A DNA stretch of 64,000 nucleotides, from contig CAIVDU010000051.1 in NCBI GenBank assembly GCA_903904815.1, positions 1-64,000 of the forward strand, in the 5' to 3' direction. The position numbers and the translations under genes were made by a program. The stretch is from an uncultured Armatimonadota bacterium (GTDB taxonomy: Bacteria; Armatimonadota; Fimbriimonadia; Fimbriimonadales; Fimbriimonadaceae). Below are positions 36,143 through 46,396 of this stretch, one piece after another. The notes beneath the pieces are model-generated. The model was not told where the DNA came from. It made no database searches and saw only the letters and a program-made list of their open reading frames with translations. Each line of letters begins with the position of its first letter. The stretch's first letter is position 1.

Positions 36143-37336
36143 ATGCTGAGGGGGTCGATTCTGAGAGGTGCTATAGCGTTCGGCGCGTTGTTCTGCGCTG
36201 CCCAGATGATTTCGGCCCAAACCACGCCGCTCCCGCCCGGGACCGTGATCGATCACTCTCTCGCATCCACTCAGAAATTTATCGGATCTCCTTCCATTTC
36301 GATCCAGCCGGACGGCACCTACGTAGCCACCCACGACGAATTTGGACCGGGATCAACCGAATACATGCAAGGAATCACTCATGTATTCCAATCGAAAGAC
36401 CGCGGGGTTTCGTGGCGAGAAGTAACGCGCATCAATGCCTTTTGGGGCACCCTCTTTCAAAGCAACGGAATCCTATATCTCATTGGAACCAATCGTAATA
36501 GCGGTTGGGTGCAAATCGTAAAGTCTTCGGACAACGGGGTCACTTGGACAAGACCCACCAGCACGAGCCGAGGTGTGCTGCTTCCAGAAGGCAAGTATCA
36601 GCTCGGCCCCGGAGCGGTTTTGATCTCAGGTGGACGCGTTTGGAAGGCGGTTGAAGATATCGACCCCAACAATTGGAGCTTCGGCTATCGAGCGATGGTC
36701 ATGTCCGCCCCGGTCGGAAGCGACCTGCTTCAGGCGTCTAATTGGAAAATTTCAAACAGAGTCCCCGGCGTGAGCACCATGTACAACTCCAAGTTTGGTG
36801 GTTGGCTTGAAGGAAACGTCGTCGCTTCTCCCTCCGGCGGGATTGTAGACATCCTTCGCGTGACCGTCTCCAACTACGAAGAGATTGTGGCAACGCTCAA
36901 CTCCACTCCAAACGGAGCAACTCTCTCCTATGACAAGTCGAAACTCTTCTCGATCATGCCCGGAGGGTGCAAGAAGTTTACGATCCGATACGACACCGTC
37001 AGTCACAAGTATTGGACTCTAGCGAATCGAGTGGCTCCTTCAAATCGGAAGCGAGACCCGATCGCCATGCGGAATGAACTAGACCTCATGTGGTCCACGG
37101 ACCTCGTGAACTGGACCACGGCCGGCGCCTTGGATTACCACGCCGACTACCTTTATCACGGGTTTCAGTATGCCGACTGGCAATTCGACGGCAATGACCT
37201 GGTCGCGGTGGTGAGAGTCGCCTTCGACGACGAAAGTGGTGGCGCCGCCACATTCCACGACGCGAACTTCCTTACATTTCAGCGGATCGCAAACTTTCGC
37301 TCCTGGACCGGAGCAATGCACAACACATCCCCTTAG
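36143..37336 (+). CDS. secreted Asp-box beta-propeller protein (sialidase-like fold)
   Basis: A 397-residue protein with signal peptide (LRGAIAFGALFCAAQMISAQ) and at least two Asp-box motifs, SKDRGVSW and SSDNGVTW, of the BNR/sialidase superfamily. I cannot find the full arginine triad of sialidases, so it may be a different glycoside hydrolase or a binding propeller. The ATG at 36143 puts the signal peptide at the N-terminus. It converges on the next gene with a four-base overlap of stop regions. Confidence 0.65.
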   Translation: MLRGSILRGAIAFGALFCAAQMISAQTTPLPPGTVIDHSLASTQKFIGSPSISIQPDGTYVATHDEFGPGSTEYMQGITHVFQSKDRGVSWREVTRINAFWGTLFQSNGILYLIGTNRNSGWVQIVKSSDNGVTWTRPTSTSRGVLLPEGKYQLGPGAVLISGGRVWKAVEDIDPNNWSFGYRAMVMSAPVGSDLLQASNWKISNRVPGVSTMYNSKFGGWLEGNVVASPSGGIVDILRVTVSNYEEIVATLNSTPNGATLSYDKSKLFSIMPGGCKKFTIRYDTVSHKYWTLANRVAPSNRKRDPIAMRNELDLMWSTDLVNWTTAGALDYHADYLYHGFQYADWQFDGNDLVAVVRVAFDDESGGAATFHDANFLTFQRIANFRSWTGAMHNTSP

Positions 37337-38034
37337 GGCGGTGTCTCGTATTCGGTCAGTTGGGACAGCTTGCCGTGATCGTAAGACCACAATCCAACAC
37401 ACTTTCCCGCAGTTGTCGTGCCACCCACGATGATCTGCATGAGCTTGTCGTCGTCTAAGCACGCGACTGAAAGTATGCGCGGCCAGCCGTCTCGGCAGAG
37501 TTCAAAGACTTGGGGCGACTTGGATGGGGCACACATGAACGCAATTCCAACCGAGTGTGTCTTCGTCTCGCCTGAGACGTCCACGAGAATCTCTTCGTGA
37601 CCAGTCCCGTCGAGATCGACGGAATAGACCTGCGGTTCTTTGATCGAAGTCAACAAATAACCCCGACGCCGAAAGAGATCCATCGCCATCTGTTTACCTT
37701 TGGCGCGCAATTCTGGCCGACGTCGCAATCGCCGAGGATAATGAGGTTCCACGCACCAACTCATCACCTCGTCGAAGTCCTCACAGGCGACCATCCACGA
37801 AGCCGTTTTGCTACTCCAAGGTTCGACGAAAGCAGTCGACCGGAATTTGACGGAACTGAGACCGAGGCCCGCTAGCTCTAGTTGCTCCCTTGGGAACTCC
37901 GTATCACGCGTGGGCGCGCCCCAACCACCGCGCTTTCGAATCGCAAAGATGGTGTCTTGGAATGACAAAAAGGAAAAAGCACGCGTTTGGGCTCTAAGGG
38001 TAGAGGCCAAAACGAAACTAAGCATCGACAACAT
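37333..38034 (-). CDS. hypothetical secreted protein
   Basis: A 233-residue protein with an apparent signal peptide (MLSMLSFVLASTLRAQ) and no domain that I recognise. The segment YSVDLDGTGHEEILVDVSG resembles an FG-GAP/VCBS-like repeat unit, so a short beta-structure is possible. It stands upstream of nothing obvious and shares its 3' end with the propeller gene. Confidence 0.55.
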   Translation of the reverse strand: MLSMLSFVLASTLRAQTRAFSFLSFQDTIFAIRKRGGWGAPTRDTEFPREQLELAGLGLSSVKFRSTAFVEPWSSKTASWMVACEDFDEVMSWCVEPHYPRRLRRRPELRAKGKQMAMDLFRRRGYLLTSIKEPQVYSVDLDGTGHEEILVDVSGETKTHSVGIAFMCAPSKSPQVFELCRDGWPRILSVACLDDDKLMQIIVGGTTTAGKCVGLWSYDHGKLSQLTEYETPP

Positions 38035-38146
38035 GAGCGGTTAAACACCAATTTACGCTACCCAAGGGCCGGGCGAACACTCGATCACATAACAACCGCT
38101 AAAGAGGGACACATCTCCATGGGCAGCCGTCCCCCTAGCAGTGAAC

Positions 38147-41100
38147 TCAGTTCCCAGTTGGCGACTTCATGACCGCCTGAACTGCTCGCTCGATCTGAAG
38201 ATCCCGTCCAAGCATCCACGTATTCGGATCAAACCAGACGGCGAAGTCGGGCCTTCGTCCGTTGTTCTCTAGGTTCTCGCCAGTGATCGCGTAAGCGCCT
38301 ATCGCGGGCATTCGAATCGATCCGCCGTCCCAAAGACTGTACAGTCCAGTTCCGATCACGTACCCAGGCGTTCGTTCCCCGATAATCGGACCGCGTTTGA
38401 GCGCACGAAATCCTTCGGCCATCACTTCTGCATTTGAGAAGCTGGCCGAGTTAACCAAGAGCGCGGTCGGAATCTCCACTGCATCACCTCGGAGGATGTT
38501 CTCACTTAGCCGCACCCCCTCGTCTCCTCGAGTGGTCCTCACCAACCAGGGCGTTTTGAGAAGCGTGTTCAACATATCGACCGCGGTGGATCCCCCCCCA
38601 TTGAAACGGCAATCGATAAGGAGCGCCTTTCGTCCCTGTGCCTCCGTGTGGATCTCACGCAAAAAGCGATCCAAACTGGGTTTATCCATGGCGCGAACGT
38701 GGAGGTAACCAACCTGTCCCCCGCTGGCCGCATCCACCAGTGCCCGCTCTCTTCGAACCCAAGCCTCGTACTCCAAATCGGTCAAGGCGGTGGGAGGTAA
38801 TGGCCGAATGTCGACCGTGCGCTCTGCACCATCGCGTTCGATCTTCAGCACCACGTGCTTGCCCGCTTTGTGATTCAACAGCGCGAAGATCGGCGTCTGA
38901 TTCGAGGGTTCGTCGCCATCGACACTGAGAATGCGGTCACCTACCAAAAGCAGGGAAGCTGGATTGTCAGCAGGTGAGTTCGGAATGACCCTACTAACCG
39001 AGTAAACACCACGAGCATCCAGGACTCGTGGATCGAACTCGACTCCAAGCAGCGCGTTACTTTCCGAAGTAACCCCAGGAATCTCGACCGGAGGAGGGGT
39101 GGATCCAAGGTGGGAGGAGTCGAGTTCTTCCATCATCTCGCCCATAAGGGCGTAGAAATCCGCTCGATCGTAGGTGTAAGGCACAATCTTGGCAAACTTG
39201 TCGCGAATCGCAGCCCAGTCCTTTCCGTTGTGTTGGGCATCGTAATAGAGTCGATCCATCGCCCACCAAATATCGTCGAACAGGGCCAACTCTTCCGCTC
39301 GCGAATCCACCGTGAATTCGGCATCGAACGGAATCGGACCACCTCCCGGTTCCTTAAGGCCAATCGCGAAAAGCTTGCCTTTCTGAAGGACGTAAAGCTT
39401 AGAACCCGAATTGGATAACCATAAGCCGGACGTCGCTCCCGTAAATCCTGGGACGGGAGCAGCCACTCCAGATGAGACATTCACGGAAACGAGTTGTCCA
39501 TCCGTATTCGTCCAGATGGTTTTGCTATCGGGCGAAGCGAGCGCGTCTTCCGCGCCATGAATCGTCAGCCTACGTAATCGCTCTTCGATGTTCGGCTCAT
39601 AGACCTCGACCTTCGGCTCTCCCTTAATGGGAGGCTTGGGGGCGTCGATCTTTTCGAGGTCGTCTTCGGCAAAGGTTGGTTCGGGCGGCCAAAGATCCAC
39701 CACGAATAAATCGGGATCACCGTATTCGGGTGAAGTGAAGTAAACACCCTTCCCGTTTGGCAAGAACCGCGGAGTAGAAGCGTTGCCGATTTGGGGACGA
39801 TAGACCAACTTGGCAATCGTGACCATTTTGGCCGTTTCGATCTGTACAAGTACCACCTCGGTTCGTCGGCCGCGAATCAACGTGGAAGCGATCCAACGAC
39901 TGTCCGCAGACCACGAAAATGGGCACGGACCGTCGATCGCATCGCGATAGTTCCCTTTCAAAATCAGTTTCGGGGTACCCCCAGCCGCCGGCACGACCAG
40001 AATTTGGTCGTCACCGCGCTGAAAGGCAACCAGTTTCCCGTCCGGGGACACCGTGGGGTGGAAAACATCGCTGTCCGGGTCGGTATAGAAAGGCTTCGAA
40101 ACGCCGTCCACATTAACCGATCGCAGTTCTCGCTTCGAAGCCGGACCGGCTGCCGTGAACAGAACCGTTCGGGAGTCAAGCCAAGAAGGTTGGAAGGCTA
40201 ACCCGACATGCTTCAGGAGCCGTCTGGTGGTGCCGCCCTTTTCCGGAATAAGGAACAGGTCTCCCCGAGCAACGAAGGCGGCCCGCTTTTGATCGGGAGA
40301 CACCGCGAAATCCGTCGCTCCCGAAGTCAGAGAGATGGGAAGGGATTCGTTTGCTCGAGCGTCCGCGGGGACTTCCACGCCAATCCGCCTCTCGATCGCA
40401 TTGAACGTATCGAGCACAAAAAGCTCCGATTCAAACTCATACGCCACGAACCGACCATCCCGGCTGACGCTAGGGTTGCGACATGTACCGTTCGTGTGGT
40501 GTGTCAGCGCGTGCGAATAGCTCCCATCCGGCCGCATTCGCCATACATTGGGCCAGCCGTTTTCGTTACAGATGTAGGTGAGTGCCCCATCATTCTCCGT
40601 CTGAGGGGACAAGAAAGTGGTCTCGTAAGGGGTCAGACGCCGATGGTTTGTCAGTGGCACCGTGTTGTCGGCACACCAAAGCGTGGGAAGCGCGCTGCTG
40701 TGAATGCTGGACTTTTGCCACGCCGACTCTCGATAGGCCCCGCGATTGTAAAAGACCGTCTTCCCATCGGGCGAAAGAGAGGGGAGGTAAGCCGACTCAA
40801 ACGGGTGATTAGTCAGTCGCACCAGGGGACCGCCGGTCACGCGCACTCGAAACACGTCGCCTCTCCCCCACGCGTAGCTCGTCCCGTAGATGTACTGTCC
40901 ATCCGGCGAAACCGCCGACGGATAGGTCGGCGCGCTTTCGTAAGTGAGGCGCTTCAATTCAGATCCGTCCGCCCGCATCGAGAACAAGTTGTAGTTCCCA
41001 AATCGGTTTGAAGCAAAAACGATATGGCTTCCATCAGGAAACCACTTGGGTCGCGTGTCCATGGCCGGATGCACAGTCAGGCGCGTCGCCTTCCCGCCGT

Positions 41101-41266
41101 CACGCGGAACAGTCCAGATGTCTCCCTGCCAAGAAAAGGCGACCGTACTTCCATCTGGGGAAATCGCGGGTTGCGTTATACGCTTAATGGGCTCGGCATG
41201 TGCCGAGGCCACTAAACACAGGGCAGCCAAAGTCGAAGCAAGGGAGCTGAGTCGAGCCGATCTCAC
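38147..41266 (-). CDS. tricorn protease homologue (S41)
   Basis: A 1039-residue tricorn-like protease, close to the usual length. After a signal peptide (LSSLASTLAALCLVASAHA) come WD40/TolB-like propeller repeats (about 25-560, many SPDG turns), a tricorn C1 domain with the Ser-His pair in LDSSHLGS, a PDZ domain (ILSVDGDEPSN) and the S41 core. The catalytic Ser is probably Ser944 in SASFSNAEVM. It degrades peptides to small products, here in the periplasm or outside the cell. The start is GTG. It seems to be transcribed alone. Confidence 0.9.
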   Translation of the reverse strand: MRSARLSSLASTLAALCLVASAHAEPIKRITQPAISPDGSTVAFSWQGDIWTVPRDGGKATRLTVHPAMDTRPKWFPDGSHIVFASNRFGNYNLFSMRADGSELKRLTYESAPTYPSAVSPDGQYIYGTSYAWGRGDVFRVRVTGGPLVRLTNHPFESAYLPSLSPDGKTVFYNRGAYRESAWQKSSIHSSALPTLWCADNTVPLTNHRRLTPYETTFLSPQTENDGALTYICNENGWPNVWRMRPDGSYSHALTHHTNGTCRNPSVSRDGRFVAYEFESELFVLDTFNAIERRIGVEVPADARANESLPISLTSGATDFAVSPDQKRAAFVARGDLFLIPEKGGTTRRLLKHVGLAFQPSWLDSRTVLFTAAGPASKRELRSVNVDGVSKPFYTDPDSDVFHPTVSPDGKLVAFQRGDDQILVVPAAGGTPKLILKGNYRDAIDGPCPFSWSADSRWIASTLIRGRRTEVVLVQIETAKMVTIAKLVYRPQIGNASTPRFLPNGKGVYFTSPEYGDPDLFVVDLWPPEPTFAEDDLEKIDAPKPPIKGEPKVEVYEPNIEERLRRLTIHGAEDALASPDSKTIWTNTDGQLVSVNVSSGVAAPVPGFTGATSGLWLSNSGSKLYVLQKGKLFAIGLKEPGGGPIPFDAEFTVDSRAEELALFDDIWWAMDRLYYDAQHNGKDWAAIRDKFAKIVPYTYDRADFYALMGEMMEELDSSHLGSTPPPVEIPGVTSESNALLGVEFDPRVLDARGVYSVSRVIPNSPADNPASLLLVGDRILSVDGDEPSNQTPIFALLNHKAGKHVVLKIERDGAERTVDIRPLPPTALTDLEYEAWVRRERALVDAASGGQVGYLHVRAMDKPSLDRFLREIHTEAQGRKALLIDCRFNGGGSTAVDMLNTLLKTPWLVRTTRGDEGVRLSENILRGDAVEIPTALLVNSASFSNAEVMAEGFRALKRGPIIGERTPGYVIGTGLYSLWDGGSIRMPAIGAYAITGENLENNGRRPDFAVWFDPNTWMLGRDLQIERAVQAVMKSPTGN

Positions 41267-41404
41267 CTAGCGGATTTACCCGACCCGGAAGTCCGAACGC
41301 GCCGTGCCACGCCTAAATAGGCCAAACGAGCGTTTCAACGGCCCAAGCCGGCCCCTAAAGAGCTTCAAGCGGACGATGTCGCTAAACTTTTTGGCTCAAA
41401 AACG

Positions 41405-42232
41405 TCACTTACTGAAAACGCCCGTGGGAATGTCCACCACTTCTCCAATCAATTTCGTGGAGACCTGCTTGGACGGATTGAGTCGGTAGATAGCCTCCGG
41501 GCGCGTCAAACGAACTGCCACAACATCCTTCACGGAAGCGACTGAAGACACCTGATCTCCGTAGCCATGAGTGCCCTTTTGACTCGACCAATAGGCAATC
41601 GCAGGCTGTCCGGACGCATCCTGCGTCCATCCCAGAAAAACAACGCTATGGCCCAACCCGCTCTTCCAGGAGATGTTCATGAAGTCCCCGGGAAGGGCAT
41701 CACTCGGACGAATCCTGACTCCCATGTGGGCGTACTCGACCAGGGCAAAGTAGGTCCCTGGGCCGTCCGCGTTCCACAGACCCCACATCTTGACTCCATC
41801 CTCCCGTCTGCTCCCGTCCGGTTCCTGCATGCGAACGGCTTCGAAACGATCGTCGGATAGATTGTCATTACGTCCGCTAAGAACCTGCCCCAAGGCTTCG
41901 ATCAGGGCCGCGTAGCTGGAACCGCTGCAGTAGCTCGTGGTTCTCGAGGCCCGCAAAAGAGGGCGTCCAAGTAATTTCAAGTCGTATCCCACCGGCGATT
42001 CTGCCGGAATAGCGTGGACTCCTATGAAATATCCCCCTCCATCCGGCGCCGTCGCCTGAACTCGATCCACTCCCGCTAGCACTGCTCGGTTTAGCGCTGG
42101 CGCATTTTCCCCAAACAGTTCCAAATGCCGACAGTGGTGCGGCCCCGCCACCAGCTGACTGGGATCAAGCACGTACCATTTGGAATGGCCAGCTAAAAGC
42201 ATTGCCGACAGTAAGGTAACCATTTCTCTCAT
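41405..42232 (-). CDS. secreted papain-fold-like (NlpC/CHAP-type) protein
   Basis: A 275-residue protein with a weak signal peptide (MREMVTLLSAMLLAGHS). A Cys in TTSYCSGSSYAALIEAL heads a helix and a later GLGHSVVFLGW has the His, the order expected for NlpC/P60 or CHAP amidases; PSDALPGDFMNI before it is also typical. It may cut peptidoglycan peptides. I cannot name the exact family. The ATG at 42232 is preferred over an upstream start. Confidence 0.6.
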   Translation of the reverse strand: MREMVTLLSAMLLAGHSKWYVLDPSQLVAGPHHCRHLELFGENAPALNRAVLAGVDRVQATAPDGGGYFIGVHAIPAESPVGYDLKLLGRPLLRASRTTSYCSGSSYAALIEALGQVLSGRNDNLSDDRFEAVRMQEPDGSRREDGVKMWGLWNADGPGTYFALVEYAHMGVRIRPSDALPGDFMNISWKSGLGHSVVFLGWTQDASGQPAIAYWSSQKGTHGYGDQVSSVASVKDVVAVRLTRPEAIYRLNPSKQVSTKLIGEVVDIPTGVFSK

Positions 42233-42352
42233 TCTACAGACCTGCGCAGAGCTCGGCGACATGCTTCAAAGCTGTTTTCTTGACCGTTGTCGAGTTGGGG
42301 TGGAATATCTTCGGCTTTCATCACGTCATACTCCTGGATTAGGTTTCCTCTA

Positions 42353-44212
42353 ATGAGCGCACTACTTTACGCTTACGCATTGCTGGCGATGGCCCCCTCG
42401 CACGCCCCAGTAACTCTGAACGTCAATCTCTCCCCTGGAGCAACCATCTCAGGTGAACGAACGATTAAGGTGACGGTGATTGCAAACAACCCGGTAACTC
42501 AGGTTGAGTTCTATGTGGGAACTGATTTGCGAGACAACGCCACCAGTACGCCCTACCTCTTCAAGTTCGACAGCCTGCCGGAGGCAGATGGAGATCTAAA
42601 ACTTCGCTTCAAGGCATACACCACTGAAGGTGAGACTGGCGAAAAGACGATTCTCGTTCATGTAGACAATGGCATTGGCAAGGGGGCCGATTTCCATGTG
42701 CAGAAAGGTCTGGCCCAACTGGCCGTGAGCGACTGGAAATCAGCGGAGACGCAAGGTCGAATAGCCCTTAAGATCGATCCTAAATCCAATGCCGCCCGCA
42801 TCGTTTTGACTCGATCCTATCTCGGTCAGCGAGTCTTCGATAAGGCTCAGAAATATGCCGAAGATGCGGTCGCCCAGGATCCAAATGATGTGCAAGCACT
42901 CAACCTGCTTGCGGGTGTGAACATCGAGTTAGCACTCGGCGTGGTGACGAAGGAAGGCGGAGACCGAAAGGACACCATCAACAGCGTTCGCGAGGCACTC
43001 AAAAATGCCGTCACGAGTCGACGCAAGGTGCTCGACAACGCGGTTTCTGCCCTAGCCGCCCCGACCGACGAGGCAAGCGCAATTAAGTTTTCTGACGTTG
43101 CCATCGCTGCCGGACGATACAACCTCGTCGACCAGACATTGAGACCACGAGTCGACGCCGGGAACAGCTCACTCGCCGTGTACAAGCGACTGGCCTATGC
43201 GATGATTCGGCTGAGCCGATACAAGGAGGCCATCGACATCCTCCAACGTGGACAGTTTCTTGAATCAACCGACGCGGATGCAAACGCGATCCTCGCCGTA
43301 GCCTATGCCGAAGGAAACGACGTGGCCGACTCAGACGCCGCTCTGGCCCGAGCCAAAAAGGCGTCGGCCAGCAGTCCTGCGGCAAGAACGGCGGAAGCTT
43401 ATATCGCGCTCAAATTCGCCCGGGTTTCTGCAGGCACGAAGGAAACCCTTCCGCTGAACTACGACGACGCAAGCGGGACAGAGTCCGATCAGAAAAAACG
43501 CGCAAGAGCGGCGCTAGCCAAGGCACTTTCCGGCTTGCTGGATGACATGGGCGAGCGAACCGAGACCAACTACTTTGCTCAATCCCTTGAGAACAAATTG
43601 GAAGACTACGACAAGGCAAATCGCTACTTCCAAGACGCGATCCTCACAGAACCGGCCAATTCGGACGCGTTTCTTGAGCAAGGCAATCGGTCCATTGCTC
43701 TCAGCTATCGCGGCAAACTCGCCAAGGATGCGCTTCAGCAGCAATACGATGCCGCCGACACGATGTTCCAAACCGCTTTAGCCGCTTCTCCGTCCTCTGC
43801 CGCCGCGCTGACTGGCCTCGCGGCGGTCAATTCCATCGAGGGCAACGCATCGCAAGCGGTGACTTGGGCAGAAGCCGCTGTTGCCGCCGACAAGAACTAC
43901 GCCGCAGCTTACGCGGTACTTTGCTCAGCCTACAATCTTCAATCGAAGGCCCAGCGCACTCTCGCTGACGAGCTGAGAAAGAAGAATCTGGACTTCGGCA
44001 CCGATCCAGCCACGCGCCAGGCCAATGAAATCAAGGCTCGTTCCTTCGAAACGGCAGCCACGAAGTTCTCGGTCAAGGCTCAAGAGTCTGCTCGCCAAGC
44101 CGCTGCCCTTGATCCTCGGATCCAAGGCTACGACTTCAATAGCCCTGCGGCGAGTTGGAGATACTTCTACGCCGGGGGACGATCTCCGGTAATCACTCCT
44201 CCAGCCAACTAG
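42353..44212 (+). CDS. secreted TPR protein with N-terminal Ig-like domain
   Basis: A 619-residue protein with a short signal-like start (MSALLYAYALLAMAPSHA), a bacterial Ig-like domain (about 20-105; NNPVTQVEFYVGTD and PYLFKFDSL are typical of Big_9-like domains) and many TPR repeats to the end, rich in Ala. It is probably a periplasmic scaffold. It is followed by a strong intrinsic terminator, so it is separate from the TonB-receptor locus. Function unknown. Confidence 0.75.
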   Translation: MSALLYAYALLAMAPSHAPVTLNVNLSPGATISGERTIKVTVIANNPVTQVEFYVGTDLRDNATSTPYLFKFDSLPEADGDLKLRFKAYTTEGETGEKTILVHVDNGIGKGADFHVQKGLAQLAVSDWKSAETQGRIALKIDPKSNAARIVLTRSYLGQRVFDKAQKYAEDAVAQDPNDVQALNLLAGVNIELALGVVTKEGGDRKDTINSVREALKNAVTSRRKVLDNAVSALAAPTDEASAIKFSDVAIAAGRYNLVDQTLRPRVDAGNSSLAVYKRLAYAMIRLSRYKEAIDILQRGQFLESTDADANAILAVAYAEGNDVADSDAALARAKKASASSPAARTAEAYIALKFARVSAGTKETLPLNYDDASGTESDQKKRARAALAKALSGLLDDMGERTETNYFAQSLENKLEDYDKANRYFQDAILTEPANSDAFLEQGNRSIALSYRGKLAKDALQQQYDAADTMFQTALAASPSSAAALTGLAAVNSIEGNASQAVTWAEAAVAADKNYAAAYAVLCSAYNLQSKAQRTLADELRKKNLDFGTDPATRQANEIKARSFETAATKFSVKAQESARQAAALDPRIQGYDFNSPAASWRYFYAGGRSPVITPPAN

Positions 44213-44237
44213 TCGCTGGAAACGAGCAAGATCAATG

Positions 44238-44269
44238 GCCGGACCTGCGCAAGCGGGTCCGGCTTTTTT
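44238..44269 (+). terminator. Rho-independent terminator with GCAA tetraloop
   Basis: An 11-bp stem (44238-44248 with 44253-44263) closed by a GCAA tetraloop and followed by six T (44264-44269). It ends the TPR gene transcript. Confidence 0.93.
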
Positions 44270-44385
44270 GTGCTCCATCACATGGAAATGCTGATAGTTT
44301 TCGGGCAAACCTGCACCGACGCCTTCTTATTCGAACACCTAATGCCAACAACAATACCGGGACGCGTGGTTCGTTCTCTATTTTT

Positions 44386-46392
44386 ATGAAGGCCGTTAGC
44401 TACATCGCACTCGCAGGCGCCCTTGCCTATTCGCCTGCCTCTGCCCAGCAAGCTCAAGGCCCTACTCCATCGAAAGATCTCGGCTCTCTTGGTCTTGAAG
44501 AGTTGATGAAGGTTCAGGTCACAACCGCCTCCAAGCAGGCGGAAAACCTTTCGCAGGTCCCTGCAGCGGTTTATGTCATCTCTGCTGAGCAGATCAGACG
44601 GTCTGGAGCAACCGCAATTCCAGAACTTCTTCGCGTAGTCCCGGGCGTTCAAGTCCAACAAATCAGCCCTAGCGAATGGAGTGTCGGAATTCGCGGAATG
44701 GGGAATCGGTTCTCGAACAAACTTTTGGTAATGGTCGACGGTCGGACCGTCTACAGCCCAACGTTTTCTGGCGTCTATTGGGATGCCCAAGACCTCGACT
44801 TGAGCCTGATTGAACGCATCGAAGTCATCCGGGGCCCGGGCGGAACGCTGTGGGGAACGAACGCCGTTAACGGCATCATCAACATCATTACCAAGGCCAC
44901 GTCAAAGACGCTGGGCAACACTTTCAGCGTGAGAAGTTCCACCACGTCACCGTACGGAATCTCTGCCACCCACGGAGACGCGATCCCCGGTGGCGCCTAC
45001 CGATTTGACCTCCAGGCATTCAAGCAGAACAGTCTCACGACACTCAACGGAACGGACGGGCACAACGATTGGGACAGCCTGAGTGCGGGATTTCGAACGG
45101 ACTGGGTGCAAGAGGGCAACTCCTTCAGTCTCAATGGCCGAGCAAACAGTTCCCATCAGGGCGAGGAACTTGTCTACCCGACACTCGCCGCACCTTACGG
45201 ACAACTTGCCTACGCCCGTTACACCACTTCCGAATACAACCTGATTGGCAAGTGGGAAAGGATGGAGGGCGCGGGTAAAGGCACTTCGCTTCAGATGACG
45301 CTCGACCACTTCGACCGGGGGATGCCGGAGGTCCAAGACAGAAGGACAACCATCACCGCCGACCTTCAGAAGCCGGTCACGATTGCCCGGGATAACCACA
45401 TGATTCTTGGCTTAGGCTATCAGCGGTCTGAGCTTAATTCGATTTCCACGAACTACCTTTCGATTACGCCAGCGCGGCAAAGAACACAGCTCTATAGCGC
45501 CTTTGTCCACGACGAACAAGTCCTGAGTCGAACGACAAAGCTGAGCCTCGGCACCAAGCTAGAACACAACGACTTCACTGGCTGGGAATATCAGCCGAGT
45601 GCTCGCCTTACCTACTCACCATCCGAGAGGCAAACGTTTTGGGGCTCAGTCTCTCGCGCCGTTCGAATCCCCGCGACCAGTGAATCAGGTACATCGACCT
45701 TTCTGGCCGCGGCTCCTGGACCCGGTGGATTGCCCGTCAAGCTACTCCTCGTCGGCAATAGCGATTACGATTCCGAGGACCTTTTCGCCAGCGAAATCGG
45801 CTGGAGAATCAGCCCAACAAACTCCACGTTTTTCGACATCGCGACCTTCTACAATCGCTACACGAATTTAAGGGGAGGAGCGACAACCTCCTTTACGTTG
45901 GAATCATCTCCCTTCCCATACGGATTGGAAACAGTCCAACAAGTCAACGGCTACTCCGCCGTCACCGCGGGCGCTGAACTCGCTGCTCACGCTACCGTTT
46001 CCGACCACTGGCGTCTTGACGGCTCGTATGCGTTTTACACCGAGAGCTACCACCTCTCTGACCCGAGCGGAGGCACATTAGGCGTCGCTGCTGCTGGAGC
46101 TTATTTTGCTCCTCGCCATCAATTCACGGTGCAATCTCAACTCGACTTGCCACACCGTTGTGAACTAGACCTCACCGGCTATTACGTGGGGGCTCTTGGC
46201 GGTGCGAATAGCGTTTCGCCCTATGCACGCCTCGACCTCCGATTTGGCTGGCATCCGTCCAAGTCCATCGAGGCAAGTTTTGGGATTACCAATCTCGCCA
46301 CTACAAGCCACTTCGAGGCCTATGACACGCTCTACGGCCAATCGTCATTGGCTCGCCGGAGCGCGTTCGTAAAGTTGGACTTTCATTTTTAA
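44386..46392 (+). CDS. TonB-dependent receptor (first paralogue)
   Basis: A 668-residue outer-membrane receptor. After the signal peptide (MKAVSYIALAGALAYSPASAQ) comes a short extension LGSLGLEELMKVQVTTASKQ, a plug with VVPGVQV and IRGPGGTLWGTNAVNGIINI, and a 22-strand barrel ending in the aromatic FVKLDFHF. It should import a ligand at the expense of TonB energy. The ATG at 44386 fits the signal peptide. A paralogue is at 47014 and a YfiR gene follows after four bases. No TonB/ExbBD is in the window. Confidence 0.93.
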   Translation: MKAVSYIALAGALAYSPASAQQAQGPTPSKDLGSLGLEELMKVQVTTASKQAENLSQVPAAVYVISAEQIRRSGATAIPELLRVVPGVQVQQISPSEWSVGIRGMGNRFSNKLLVMVDGRTVYSPTFSGVYWDAQDLDLSLIERIEVIRGPGGTLWGTNAVNGIINIITKATSKTLGNTFSVRSSTTSPYGISATHGDAIPGGAYRFDLQAFKQNSLTTLNGTDGHNDWDSLSAGFRTDWVQEGNSFSLNGRANSSHQGEELVYPTLAAPYGQLAYARYTTSEYNLIGKWERMEGAGKGTSLQMTLDHFDRGMPEVQDRRTTITADLQKPVTIARDNHMILGLGYQRSELNSISTNYLSITPARQRTQLYSAFVHDEQVLSRTTKLSLGTKLEHNDFTGWEYQPSARLTYSPSERQTFWGSVSRAVRIPATSESGTSTFLAAAPGPGGLPVKLLLVGNSDYDSEDLFASEIGWRISPTNSTFFDIATFYNRYTNLRGGATTSFTLESSPFPYGLETVQQVNGYSAVTAGAELAAHATVSDHWRLDGSYAFYTESYHLSDPSGGTLGVAAAGAYFAPRHQFTVQSQLDLPHRCELDLTGYYVGALGGANSVSPYARLDLRFGWHPSKSIEASFGITNLATTSHFEAYDTLYGQSSLARRSAFVKLDFHF

Positions 46393-46396
46393 GCTA

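Noticed and set aside
45660-45680. GTTCGAATCCCCGCGA resembling a tRNA T-arm
   Set aside because: It lies inside the TonB receptor coding sequence and no acceptor or anticodon arm fits around it.
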